A stretch of DNA of 64,000 nt, taken from positions 17,136,720 to 17,200,719 of the forward strand of contig CM058235.1 of the NCBI GenBank assembly GCA_030180135.1. Reading direction: 5' to 3'. The DNA is from Orychophragmus violaceus. Lineage: Eukaryota; Streptophyta; Magnoliopsida; Brassicales; Brassicaceae. This document shows positions 32,550 through 43,401 of the stretch, one piece after another. Position numbers and translations under genes: made by a program. The first letter of the stretch is position 1, and each line of letters begins with the position of its first letter. The notes beneath the pieces are model-generated. The model saw only the letters and a list, made by a program, of their open reading frames with translations, was not told the origin of the DNA and did no database searches.

Positions 32550-33545
32550 ATATTCCAACTCTGATTTCTCAAACTCGCACTTCTTCATCTTTATGAATAG
32601 ACTTTGTTGTTGCAGGATTTCCAGCACTTCGCGAACGTGATGCAAATGCTCCTTCCATGACTGACTATACACCAGTATATTGTCAAAAAATATGAGCATA
32701 GACTTGCACAAGTTCTCACGAAATATTGATTACATCAACGATTGAAAGGTTGAAGGTGCATTGCATAGACCGAAGAACATTACCATATACTCGTAGTGTC
32801 CGTTGTGAGTGTGGAATGAAGTCTTATGGATGTCTGGTGTATGGACTCTAACTTGGTGATACCCAGCAGTGAGGTCTAACTTGGTGAAAACAGAGGCACC
32901 ATGTAGCTCGTCAATCATATCTTCCACCGTCGGAATTGGAAATCTGTCTTTGACGGTCACTGCATTCAAGGCTCGGTAGTCAATGCAGAATCTCCGGGAA
33001 CCATCCTTTTTCTGCACAAAAAGCACATGTGACAAAAACGAGCTAGAGCTGGGATGGATTAAGCCTGACCGCAACATCTCGTGAACTTGTTTATCAATCT
33101 CGTCCTTTTGGAAATAAGCGTATCGACATGGTCTCACATTCACCAGGTCGGAACCTTCCTTGAGCACAATATGATGCTCGATTTCGCGTGGTGGCGATAA
33201 CTCCGTCAGAATTTGGAATACGCCGGCCAACTCGTCCAGCATCTTATGCATATCGATGTGAATTGGAGGTGGACAGCCGTTGCTAGTTTGTGAATCGTGA
33301 TGGCGAAAACCACGAGCCTCTTTTGTGATTTCCTTCGTTTGGGCCTGCTGTAATTGATTGTATTGAAGTCCACAAATCACTCTTTGCTTGCCAGCCCATG
33401 CGAAAGAAATTGATTGGGCCTTCCAATCACAGACTGTTGGACCCAATATCTTTAGACATTGGATTCCTAGGACGGTGTCGAGACCAGTCAAAGGCAACAC
33501 AAACAAATCAATCAAGAAACTTTCCCCTCCAATCTCTATGGCCAC
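32550..33545 (-). pseudogene. Gypsy G protease end and reverse transcriptase
   Basis: The frame reads LTGLDTVLGIQCLKILGP (protease C-terminal flap), then VRPCRYAYFQKDEIDKQV, LFVQKKDGSRRFCIDYRALN, KDRFPIPTVEDMIDELHGA and FTKLDLTAGYHQVRVH, the standard Ty3/gypsy RT fingers and palm with the first D in KLDL. At 32590-32725 it continues as FFDNILVYSQSW: the catalytic FFDD is FFDN, one G-to-A change. It stops at the Athila insertion. Inactive on this ground alone. Confidence 0.92.
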
Positions 33546-33650
33546 CTTCCGGTACGATAGTCGACTCTGGAGAGGGTACCCATCTGCGACGCGGACATTG
33601 AAAGGCTTGTTAGTCGTTAGTTTCAGATTGTGGTGATTAGCTGCCTTCTC

Positions 33651-33836
33651 TCATATGAAATTGTGGGTGGAGCCATTGTCGGTCAAGGCAACCATCGGCT
33701 GGGGATTAATGGTCCCTTGAGTGTGAATGGTCTTTGATGAGCCCCAGCCGGTCAGTGCATGTAATGTTATCTCTGGTTTCTCCTCTTCTGGTTCAATGTA
33801 TCCATCGTCTTCTTCCTCCTCTTCTTCTACCTCCAT
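33651..33836 (-). pseudogene. Gypsy G protease active-site region
   Basis: Reads ITLHALTGWGSSKTI and MVALTDNGSTHNFI. In related elements the active site is DSGSTHNFI, so the serine is replaced by asparagine here. Acidic run EVEEEEEEDD precedes it. Confidence 0.8.
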
Positions 33837-34764
33837 GAGTAAGAGCTGTAATTTCTTGCACTTGTGCCCGGTGTATAGCGCTCATCACATCTGAAGTACA
33901 TGCCGAGGCTACGTTTATTTTTTAACTCCTCCCAGCTCAATTTATTCGGTAGCTTCTCCAGTGGATCACAATTCAGATTGGTTCGTGGTTGCGAAAAATT
34001 CTGTTGAAATGGTCGTGAATCTATTGATCCTCTCCGCATCCGTTGTAACTGTCCTTCTTGTAATCTCGCGTAGTTGATTACTTCTTCAAGGTTTTGGGTT
34101 TGAACATCCGAATTCTATCCGCGATAGCTGATTTCAACTCACCCATGAATGTTCCCACGAACGATGCTTGTGACCATCCGTAGACTTTGTTATGCAGCCG
34201 TTCAAACCCTTCTTGATCACTTAACGTCCCCGTTTGTCGTACGTCGGATAACGCTTCATGAAAATCTTCGCCACCAGTTTGTCCGTATCTCGCCCATAGT
34301 CCTCTTCGAATACCTCCCACGTGATGTGCACACGGTCCTCTAATAATACCTTTGATGTGGCCTGCCACCATTCATATGCCGCACCATCGAGATGAAAGGA
34401 TGCGAAACGGACCACTTGCTCCCTCAGTATCTCCTGATAATCGAAATACTGCTTCACCTTTCTCAGCCACTCCGTCGGGTCGCCTCCTTTGAACCTTGGA
34501 CAATCAAGCTTCACCCGTCGATGTGGTGTTGTTATTTTTGAAAAGGGATTGTCGTTGTCTATACGATGGGTGGATGTGTACGGCGGGCTATCTGTGGGTA
34601 CTCGAGATTCTCTCCTACCGCTCGGGCCACTTTCGCGGTTTCCTGTGATAGCTTCCATCATTCGTCCTAATGAGTATTCCAATGACAAGCACATCTTATG
34701 CATCTCCTCTCATTATTCCTACAATTGTCTCCAGAATCTCGACTCTGTCTTTAGTGCTCGCCAT
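33827..34764 (-). pseudogene. Gypsy G gag
   Basis: Start ATG at 34764 (MASTKDRVEILETIVG), then, after frame changes, VKLDCPRFKGGDPTEWLRKV and SFHLDGAAYEWWQATSK, the Retrotrans_gag signature, and FMGELKSAIADRIRMFKPK. The C-terminal end holds one decayed zinc knuckle (YFRCDERYTPG; CFKCDEKW is usual). At least three frame shifts. Confidence 0.85.
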
Positions 34765-34880
34765 TGACTCTCCCGAAGAGGTACGAGCCAAGGTCTGCTT
34801 CTCTTTTAAATTTTTTAGCGGAATGGTGTGGTGTAGATGTGAAACGGATTGTGAATGAAATGAATTGGAATAGAGCATAT

Positions 34881-34893
34881 GCTATGAAACTAA
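34881..34893 (-). other. Decayed primer-binding site, gypsy G
   Basis: Minus strand reads TAGTTTCATAGC next to the LTR, two or three changes from TGGTATCAGAGC. Confidence 0.6.
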
Positions 34894-34894
34894 A

Positions 34895-35293
34895 TGATAG
34901 CGGTCCCAAAGCCTTGAATCCGGTCAAGACTAAGAACACTGTGCGAAAGCTTAAACCCGATTAAGCTCAAGAAATAGAACAAGAACACTGTCTTCTTTTG
35001 GGTAGTTATGACTACCTCTTTTTGGTTTTTTCATTGATATCAATAGAAGCAAATTACAACGAAACAAAGTGGAATCAAGATTCCTATATTATGGGAAACA
35101 CAAACAAAGTGGTTGACTGGATCATAACAACTAGGAGAACCATTCAACGCTTATTTGCAGAAGCAACTTAAAAGCAGAACAATAAAAGATTCAAGTCATA
35201 AACTTGTGATTGGGCTTACGTACCCTTATTAATTGTCTTCTCAAACCCACTGGTTCTGGCCCATCTATCTGATCGTCATGTATGTACTCATCA
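34895..35293 (-). repeat. Gypsy G 5' LTR
   Basis: 399 bp, TGATAGCGGTCC to TGTACTCATCA, then target duplication GAAAG. Confidence 0.92.
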
Positions 35294-35475
35294 GAAAGAT
35301 TTAGTGAAAGGGGACGTTGTTGCAAAGAATCATTCATGGAAAGAAGCTATAAGGAGACTTTCAGTTATCAAGATTCATGATGATCTAAAGCTATTGAAGA
35401 ACATGATCCACATGGAAAAGAAGAGACTCGAGAAGACGGCAGGGAAGTGGAAGGAAAGAATTGAAGAGTAACATA
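35294..35475 (+). pseudogene. SURF6: SURF6 C-terminal domain, first part
   Basis: Reads KDLVKGDVVAKNHSWKEAI, then VIKIHDDLKLLKNMIH and KRLEKTAGKWKERIEE before a stop at 35473-35475. SURF6 proteins end in a conserved basic domain with HDDPKLLKK and KWKER blocks, so this is a good match. It continues the frame from the left side of gypsy G. Downstream pieces of the same domain lie at 36575-36640 (a second, damaged copy of IHDDL..LLK) and 36998-37095. Confidence 0.8.
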
Positions 35476-35827
35476 ATAAGGTCTGGAAAAATTACCGAAA
35501 ACCAAAAAATTGAACCGTATCGAATCAAAATTATCCGATCAGAAACCGAATTAGATAACACCAAAACCTGAGTGGATCCTAAAATTGAAACGAGTGATTG
35601 TTAGAAGTGAACCGGTACCGAACCAAGAATGGATGGCTACTTTTGGGTACCCAAAATATAATACATTTCAAAAATATTAGGTTTAAATTTAAAATATCCA
35701 AAATACTTAAAATTGTTTACAAATACGATTTTTGTGTTATTTAAACCAAACACCCAAAACAACCAAAATCTTTAAATTTTGTAGTTATATTTTTAAAAAT
35801 TAATCAACTTATTATAAAATGTAACCA

Positions 35828-35902
<75 letters not shown>

Positions 35903-36295
35903 TGGATATTTGATTTTTTGTGCAATTCAAATACATTTTGAGCAGTACATTTTGAGTTTTTCGGATAATTTAGTTATTTTTAGGTAATTAGAATATAAAA
36001 GTAACTAAGAATGTACTAGACCCGATAAATTTTGGATATTTTTTGGTTTCTAATATAAATATCATACCAAACGGAACCGATTTGGCCTGGTATTTTCTTG
36101 TTCTTATTTGGTTACTAGACAATGAAAATCAAAAAATCTGAAACCGATTTAACCAAGCCTAAACAGAAGCTTGTGCTTGCGATCAAGTATTAAACATTGT
36201 TTTCGAAGACTGAAGTAGTTTTGTTGTAACATTTTGCATACTAGCACGGTTAACTTACATGTGTTTTGCTCTTTCAAAAATAAAAAGACAAAAAA
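35476..36295. repeat. AT-rich repeat insertion with ATT microsatellite
   Basis: No gene. Both ends have ACCGAAAACC/GAAACCGATTT-like words in opposite directions, suggesting a foldback-type repeat inside the SURF6 tail. (ATT)n of about 24 units lies at 35829-35901. Confidence 0.5.
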
Positions 36296-36368
36296 TGCGG
36301 TGAGCGTGGATCGAACACGCAACCTTCAGATCTTCAGTCTAACGCTCTCCCAACTGAGCTATCCCCGC
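36296..36368 (-). tRNA. tRNA-Phe: tRNA-Phe (GAA anticodon)
   Basis: 73 nt. Minus strand starts GCGGGGATAGCTCAGTTGGG, has anticodon loop CTGAAGA (GAA), T-arm GTTCGATC and ends CTCACCGCA; the 7-bp acceptor stem is intact. Upstream on the minus strand are CAACAA and a TATA-like word, and downstream is a run of six T (Pol III stop). Relative to the common plant tRNA-Phe I recall, there are two changes, one giving a G-U pair in the anticodon stem. Probably functional. Confidence 0.93.
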
Positions 36369-36574
36369 TTGTTGAGACATATAGAAATGCAATCTTATGT
36401 AAAGCTGACAAAGCCGTAGAAGAAAACAATATATCGTCTTGGTCATGTGGATAAAGTGATGAAATGCTTGACCGAAACACACATAAAATATGTGTTGTGA
36501 TGGTATTAAATATTCAGTGCCTGCCTTACAAGATCTCGAATATTCAGTTGGAAACTGAGAAAGTGAAACTTGTT

Positions 36575-36660
36575 TCTATAGATTCATGATGATCTATAAC
36601 TACTGAAGAAGAGATGCCAGATTGAACACAGAGAAAAGGAAAGAGTTGCAGGGCAATCTA
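36575..36660 (+). pseudogene. SURF6: Second damaged copy of a SURF6 exon piece
   Basis: ATTCATGATGATCTA is shared with 35384-35398, and the following bases align with 35399-35450 (GAAAAG..AG.GTTGCAGGG). It has a stop in IHDDL. Probably a partial duplication made when the insertions between arose. Confidence 0.6.
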
Positions 36661-36714
36661 TTGCCCCTAAAATCTCTATTTCTGCTAATATTTTACTGTG
36701 TTTCATTTTTTTTT

Positions 36715-36958
36715 TTGGCATCTACTGTATTTCTATTTATGGTTCCTATGGAGCTACATTGCAACAAATATTTTTTTTTTCTGCATCATTGCTTCTATGA
36801 TCTTAGAAGCACTAGCGGCCATGGCCCAAACAAAAGTCAAAAGACCTCTAGCTCATAGTTCAATTGGACATGTAGGTTATATTCGTACTGGTTTCTCATG
36901 TGGAACCATAGAAGGAATTCAATCACTACTAATTGGTATCTTTATTTATGCATTAATG
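36715..36958 (+). pseudogene. nad2: Nuclear mitochondrial DNA fragment, nad2
   Basis: Frames read GSYGATLQQIFFF, then IASMILEALAAMAQTKVKR, SSIGHVGYIRTGFSCGTIEG and IQSLLIGIFIYALM, which match mitochondrial NADH dehydrogenase subunit 2 (complex I membrane subunit). The T run near 36770 has an extra base that shifts the frame. The piece ends abruptly at ALM. Not plastid ndhB, whose sequence in this region differs. Inserted in the SURF6 tail. Confidence 0.85.
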
Positions 36959-36997
36959 TTAAGGTGGAGAAACAACAAAATAATCAGGGAATATTAG

Positions 36998-37095
36998 TGA
37001 TAGGATTCAACAGAAGAAGATGAGGAAGATCGCCGAGAGATAGAAAAAAAATCTTAGGTCCGGGCTTTGAAAGAGGGAGGCAGATTAATGAAGTT
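36998..37095 (+). pseudogene. SURF6: SURF6 C-terminal end
   Basis: Reads DRIQQKKMRKIAER, a stop where E is usual, then KK.LR and PGFERGRQINE in a shifted frame, matching the KRPGFEGR end of SURF6. This closes the gene and shows that tRNA-Phe and the nad2 piece sit within the SURF6 tail. Confidence 0.75.
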
Positions 37096-37397
37096 ATCCT
37101 TAGTTTCATCTATTCCTGAGTTTGTAGAATAATTTTTTTTTTTCATATGCTTTTCTCTGTTCAAGTAATTGAATAAAGAATGAGAAATTTTGATAGAGGT
37201 TAAAGTTGCATAGCCTAAAAGGTAGATTGCTTTTATAGACCATAACTTTGTGGAACATTGTCACATACATGAAAACATAAGAAATCAGATTTGATTACAA
37301 AGACTAGCAATTATCGAATCAAACAATTAAAAAAAGTGCAGAAGAAAGAAGCACAAGCTGGCTGATACTGCAACCTTTGATCATCATCATCTTGGTG
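37096..37397. other. Converging 3' untranslated regions
   Basis: AT-rich, no gene. SURF6 (plus) and the DUF662 gene (minus) end toward each other here; poly(A)-signal-like AATAAAG near 37172. Confidence 0.5.
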
Positions 37398-38137
37398 TTA
37401 GCGTAACGAAATGTCAATGCTTTTACTGAGTTCCTCAAGCTTTGTCATTCGCAGTTTCTCGCTTTCAGTAACAAGCTGAACACATTTCACACCGAAAAAT
37501 ATTCAGAAAAACAAACGATCATAGCTTTAAACAGAAAAGACAAATGTTTTCACCTCAACTAGCTTGCTAACAAACATAGCTTTCTCTTTGTTCTTTTCAT
37601 TGTAAGCTTCAAGTGCTTCTTTGAACTCCCTCTCCTGTTAACAACAAAGATTGAGCCAGAAATTGGTAAGAGTTAATAAACATCTCAAGTCATTACCTTT
37701 CTTTGACAACTCTGTCCTAAAGGCTTGAGTTCCCGGTTAATTGCATCCACTCTTTTCCTTATCGCAGATATCTCCTTCCGCATTGGATCGGTTAAAGCTT
37801 CCAGCTCCTGACATTTTTTAAAACCACAAACTCTTTGAAAAACGAAAATCTTGGTCCAAGTTCTTGAAAATGTTATCAAACTTACTTCTCGAATCTCGGC
37901 TAATCTTCTAGTAGCTTCCTCAGCGAGTCCAAGCTTTGTCTGGACTCTATCCTTAACCTCCATCTTCCTCCTCTCAATCTCATCTTCTTTTGCCTTAAAC
38001 AAAGCCAAAGCAGAGCGTGAAAGCTCCTCTTCTTTGTCATCAATCATGGGACTTCCATTGATGCTTATGGTCCCTGAGCTCTTGATACGTTGAATAAATG
38101 GTGATTGTGGCTGCTCCAAGATCTGTCTTGTTGTCAT
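37398..38137 (-). CDS. DUF662 / RAB6-interacting-golgin-like protein, 4 exons
   Basis: Exons on the minus strand: 38137-37886, 37807-37697, 37634-37554, 37475-37398. All three introns have GT..AG ends and all exons are multiples of three (252, 111, 81, 78 bp), giving 173 residues. It begins MTTRQILEQPQSPFIQRIKS and has a long charged coiled coil (EDEIERRKMEVKDRVQ, EALTDPMRKEISAIRKRVDA, REFKEALEAYNEKNKEKAM) and ends KLEELSKSIDISLR. The family is plant-specific DUF662, annotated as RAB6-interacting golgin-like; the molecular role is poorly known. No stop or frameshift: the one intact host protein gene here. The chosen start matches the family; an in-frame ATG at 38197 is less likely. Confidence 0.93.
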
Positions 38138-39090
38138 TGTTCCTCCAGATCTTTTTTTTCTCTCCTTCAGTAAAGAAGATGACTTGTTATATAACACAAG
38201 ACTTGGCCTTGAGAGCCTATCAAATGTTGCTTCTATTTCTTTTAGCTAACTAATGGTGTTACCAATGTCAGATGACCAAAAGACCCTCATGGTCAACACA
38301 CCATTACTAATTAAACATCTAGTTTTGGAGATTTAATGGGTCAAAGAAACTAATTTTTATATGAATTACATTAACTTGGTTAATATATATTGGGGGAAAA
38401 GATATATAGCAAGTGGGGCTAAAGCTCTAGTAGGTTGAGATGTTTCTTTTCAATTGGTAATTAACAATTTTTCTTGAGTTTGGTATGTTCGGAATAGGTA
38501 GCTAAAATGTTATTCTCACTGTTTGGTTCTCAATCCATAAATAAGACAAAGATATGTATCGATAAATTAGGCACATGTATGGATTGGATTTATATAAGAA
38601 AAACAATGTTAGGTGTGTAGTTGAAGGCAAAACAGAATTATAATTTGCCATTGATTTTTCATGAAGATCAAACTGAAAACAACAGATAATATTGTTTATT
38701 TGTCTTTAGAAAAGGAAAAATAAGCCAAAATAAAGATTTTGTTTTTGAACAAAAAAATAAAGATGTTTCGTGCAATGAAAAGATGAGTGCTTGTATCGGA
38801 AGGCTTCTTGTAATGTGGAGGAGACAGTAAAATATGGGAGTACTGCCAACTATAGCTGAAACTTACGGGAAAAGCAAATTTTCATATAACATTTTACATT
38901 ATATATATGATATCATCATTAATAAACGTATGACAGTTGAAACAATTTAGACATTGACATAACATTTTACATATTACAAAATCAGATGTGTGTTGTCTAG
39001 TGCTTGAAGCTTGTAATTCATGAAACCTTGCATATACTCGCATTCGTCGGTTTGTATCTCACTAGATACGCACGTGTTTGGTCACCCTTA
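38138..39090. promoter_or_regulatory. Upstream region of the DUF662 gene
   Basis: No gene seen. AT-rich, ordinary intergenic sequence that should contain the promoter; no specific motif can be assigned. Confidence 0.4.
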
Positions 39091-39377
39091 GGGCATCCTC
39101 AATGGTAAGAACCTCACTTTGAGGTTCTAAGCTATATAATATTATGATTTAATGTTTAATTTTGCTATATAATTAAAATTAAATTTAAAAACAAATTTGG
39201 ACCAATGAAAACAAGACACACATTAGATGGGTTTCTTAATAAGATATCAAGGGTTCTTAAACAAGAACCCTTGGTATCTTATTAAGAAACCCATCCTCTT
39301 CTCTCTCTTCTTTTTTTCATTATTTTCAATATTTTAATTTTAAGAACCCCTCTAAGAACCCCTCATTGAGAGTGCTC
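39091..39377. mobile_element. PIF/Harbinger-type MITE with large hairpin
   Basis: 287 bp with ends GGGCATCCTCAATGG and, inverted, GAGCACTCTCAATGAGG, and target duplication TTA on both sides (39088-39090 and 39378-39380). The middle (39226-39295) is a near-perfect hairpin with arms GGGTTTCTTAATAAGATA and its complement. No coding. The empty site is seen at 44111 onwards. Confidence 0.85.
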
Positions 39378-39450
39378 TTAGACATCCTTAGTTACGGAAA
39401 AAAAAAATTAATTTCTATGAGTCTTGAAAACTTTGGGTTTATGATATTTT

Positions 39451-40082
39451 AAGATAGCAAGAATTTTAGGGTTTTTCTTAAGGGATTCTTCAAAGTCTTT
39501 AAACCTAGCTCGGCGGAGATGACGAGTTTAGGGCCAAATTGGCGTTCCCGGTGTATCGGAATAAAGGGAATTGGGTTTTATAGCTGAACCTTATAAAAGG
39601 CTGCCTACGTACCCTTCGGAAAGGGATCAAGCCATTCGTAGTTCCTTTTAGGAGTTAAGTCGTCTCTTAGCGACTTGTTGTATTGTGCGTGTTGCAATCT
39701 CTTTTAGCCTGAAGACCCTCATTCTCTCATGTCGAGGTTTAGGTCGGCTTACAGAGTCGTCTATAGATCGATCTCTTGTAGCCTGAATACCCTCATCCTC
39801 TCATGTAGAGATTTTAGTCGGCTTTTTAAGAGTCGTTTGTATTCTTTTTAGATGTATTTTTCCAGTTTTTTTAGCCTGAATGCCCTCTTTCTCTTATATA
39901 GAGTTTTAGGCCGGCATAAAAAGTCATATTTCTTAAAAAGAAATAGATTTTTGTGATTATCTTCGAAGATTGCCATTTATCTTCATCGACATCGTAATTA
40001 TCCATAATAAATGCCTTCTATTTCGGGCCGATCCTATTAACTGAATTGGCCATTTTGAGGGGTGCTAAAACCGACTCCAACA
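39451..40082 (-). repeat. LARD-like element, 3' LTR (truncated end)
   Basis: 632 bp, matches 43449-44110; the terminal TGTAAGATCTCAATTCTG part is missing. Lacks a 30-bp duplication seen in the other LTR near 43944. Confidence 0.88.
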
Positions 40083-43000
40083 GTAAGTCCCGCCCCCCCA
40101 AGTCGGCGATTCGAGCGTTTGGCGCGGTGATCGGTGATAGAAAACATTTCGGTTTGTGAAGTATAAAAGATCGGCATGAATCGCCGGTATTCTTTTGAAT
40201 GTTTGTCGTGGAAGAATAATCTTTTCCGTAGTTAAGTTAATCGGGTCGTTTTGTCCTTTGATCCGTTTGTATGGATCTTTGGCAAACGACGATTAAAACG
40301 TAGATCGGCGTTGAACTGCTTTACTTTAAGGCTTACGCCCCACCGTATCTATAATTGCGAGACGGATCTCGGCTTTATTCTAAGGGTGGGCGAATGTGCG
40401 ATGTTGTGCTCGACTTATTTGTTATCACCCACCGCGAAGAATTTGCGGGACGGATCCCGGCTTTTCCTTACCACGATGTGCACCTCGTGCGCAAGGAAGA
40501 CCACACTCCTGGCCAGGGAGCATGATGCTAGTGCAAGTCTTTGCTCGGCTTTCTGCGAGTTACTTAGACCCGACTTTTGCGAACTAAGGAGCTCGGCTTT
40601 CTGCGAGTTACTTAGACCCGACTTTTGCGAACTAAGGTGCTCGGCTTTCTGCGAGTTACTTAGACCCGACTTTTGCGAACTAAGAAGCTCGGCTTTCTGC
40701 GAATTACTTAGACCCGGCTTTTGCGAACTAAGAAGTTCGGCTTTATGCGAGTTTTTAAACCCGACTTTTGCGAACTAAGAAGTTTGGCTTTCTGCGAGTT
40801 TTTAAACCCGACTTTGATTAATTAGATTGAATAAAATAAAAAATTAAATACTTACTTGGCCAACTTAATGGTTCAATGTTTTGACGGGTTGATTATTGAT
40901 TACCGTCAGTGAGTTGTCGGAAATAGCCAGTGATTTGACCAAGTTGTACGAGACAACGTATTTCACTTCTGAACTCAAAAGAATGTAGTGTAACCGTGAT
41001 ATTAAAAGAGTTTAATCAATTACTAGAAAACTTATCTCGGCGTATAAGATAGTGAAAATAATGGGCCATGATGAGAACGATGATGGCGTAATGGATGCGG
41101 CAGTTTAGTCCATAGGTTGAAGATCGTCACGCGGTTTGTGTTGAATCTCCAGATTTTGCCTTGGTCTTGAGATAGTTTATTCCTCAGAAATATAGAGGCA
41201 AGGATTAGATTTGCATCAAATATATGTTCAAGAGAGTCGTAACGTCAATACCAAGTTAAGTGTGTGTATCCTTAACTAATTCAGGTATGAAAAGAATAAT
41301 GAGCATGAATCGTAGTTACAAAGCGAGATGATGATGAACACTACTACTGTCTATTTAAAACGTAATTATGTTTCAAGCAAGAAAACATAATTAAAATTTT
41401 CAAGAGATCACAAGAGCATATGCAGCAATAAGGTACTATAACGAAGAACAAAACACTTATCTGCGTCGGGTAGATCTTGGCTTAAGTGTGATTGCGAGTT
41501 ATTATACTCGGCTTTTACGTTAGTGATCCGATATGTCGATCTGGACATATGGCTGCTGTTGAGTTCGAGATCGTTTGATTCGTTGGAGAGTGAAGCGAAA
41601 TGATTGCTTTTGACGAGATTGCGAGCAGCAGAGATCACACGACCGGTGGTGATGGAGCTGAATTGCCGAGTTAGTGCTGTGAGCTTGTGAGTAGATGAAC
41701 CCGGCTTTAAGGTTTGTGACGAAGATGCGCTAACAGTGTTTGAGGATTCATTCCTTAATAAGTGCTTTCAGACTCGGATGTTTCCTCATTTTCTGACGGA
41801 GTCCGGTTGTGGAGCTCGTGTTGAATTTTTGATCGAGCTCAGGAAATTGCTGGTCTACGAGCTGGTGAGCTTGTGAATATATGTGGATCTTCTTGTATCG
41901 GCTTTCGCTTTTCCTTCATATTTTTCTTGGTCGGTCTTCTCCTTCAAAGAAGCCTACACATGCTGTCTTGTGTGTTTAGGTTGCAGGTTTTTCAGAAATT
42001 GCTTGTCCAACAAGTAATCAATCCATGGTGCACCTCCACCGGAATTAGACACGATGGTAGCATCTGTTTTCCTAGGGGGCAGGTTTCCAAAGTCAACTCC
42101 ATGATGTTGTTCTTCTTCTTTTCAAACGTTTTGTAAAAAGCTGCTGGCGTAGCATCTTTGTTTTTCCATAGGAAATACGATGTAGCGATCGATTTTCAAA
42201 ATCGTAGAAGTTGAGCTGATGGTAGCTCATTCCTCTTCTTTCTTTTTTTTTTTTTTGTATATATATCTTGATGGGATACCGGAATTGCCCGAAGGCTCAA
42301 ATCTAATGAACATGGAATGAGCAACTTGTAAGTGATGAACTTCAAACAGACCAAATTAGTAATACACGTCCAGATATTTTTAGACCACCGAGTGAATAAT
42401 CCAACTATTATTATAGAACAATTCAAAGGTGAGAGGCTATGGACATGCGTGATGAAGAATGAGTGTAGTGTAGTTATGCATGGATATATTATTATAATAT
42501 GAACATCAAATTAATCAAATCGTGTGTTACTTATCTTGATCGACAGAGGTCATGGAGGATCCGATTCTGAAGATTGGAGAGCTCGGCATGTTCGTAGATC
42601 CGGATTTATTTGGTTATAGTGACTTTTAATCCCGTTGTTTTTGTATACTGGATCTGATTCTACCATCTTGATGTTGTTATATGGTCGTGATTTTTGGCTT
42701 GATCTTCTGCATTAAATCATGTTGCAGCAGCGAAGTTGTATTAAAATTTGTGTGCATAACGAGAGGCACAATCATCATTGATAACTAAGATCCCATATGA
42801 TTTGACCAAATCAGCAAATAACGAAATATTAAAATATGAGTCCGTCGAATTAAGACGGTAACGTTCGATGTTAATAGAGAAATAGATTGGCTTAAGAAAC
42901 TTATCTTGACGATTTGTTGTTAGAGAGGCTTGATTCTCTTTTGGTTTTGGTTTTGGTGGAGGAAGTGATAGAAATTGGAGAATTGATCGGCATGAGGAAC

Positions 43001-43401
43001 TAAAAGGCTTTGTGCCTAGCAGATTACTCGCAGCTTCTTGCGAGCCCGTAAGAAGTAGAGATTGGCCATGCCGAGCTTGTATATATTTTTCGCGCGATTG
43101 AGAATTCCTTCAGAAAAAGGATCGAGAAAAACACGATTGTATCACTTTGAACTTAAATAATAATTTTTAATTTTTAACAGTCAAATATCATATAGATCCT
43201 AGACAAGTGTGTAAAAGATCAAGTAATTATGATAGATATGTGATGACAAAGAAAATATGATATATTTAACATGCCATCAGTAAAGAAAACTTAGCTTTTA
43301 TATGAGAAGGATTGTTGCTTTAGAGAGGTGGCAACACGTCATGACGTTTGTGAGCCGATGTCTCAGTCATCAAGCGTGGTGTATAAAAGATTTTTGAAGA
43401 A
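40083..43401. other. LARD-like interior, no recognisable gene
   Basis: Open frames (40251-40778, 41408-41638, 41873-42136) show no family motif. Besides the minisatellite I see nothing with a known function. Confidence 0.6.
40544..40812. repeat. 48-bp minisatellite
   Basis: About 5.6 copies starting 40544, 40592, 40640, 40688, 40736, 40784. Each has CTCGGCTTTCTGCGAGT and ACTTTTGCGAACTAAG. Period 48 keeps a reading frame open with a repeating 16-residue unit (AFCELLRPDFCELRSS), probably by chance of the period. Confidence 0.95.

Larger units (their letters stand above)
24851..35293 (-). mobile_element. Gypsy G, inserted in SURF6
   Basis: LTRs of 400 bp (24851-25250) and 399 bp (34895-35293), with target duplication GAAAG on both sides. 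Minus-strand order: LTR, decayed primer site, gag, protease, RT, RNase H, integrase, LTR. Split between RT and RNase H by the Athila-like element at 27354-32549. LTRs differ at a few percent of positions by eye and coding has many breaks, so it is moderately old. It breaks the SURF6 gene. Confidence 0.93.

Noticed and set aside
36715..36958. Plastid ndhB insertion
   Set aside because: The hydrophobic sequence at first suggested ndhB, but IGHVGYIRTGFSCGTIEG and IQSLLIGIFIYAL fit mitochondrial nad2.
40251..40778. 175-codon frame as a gene of the LARD-like element
   Set aside because: No family match; its length comes from the 48-bp repeat period.
40544..40812. CRISPR-like array
   Set aside because: Units are directly adjacent with no unique spacers; a minisatellite in a plant element.
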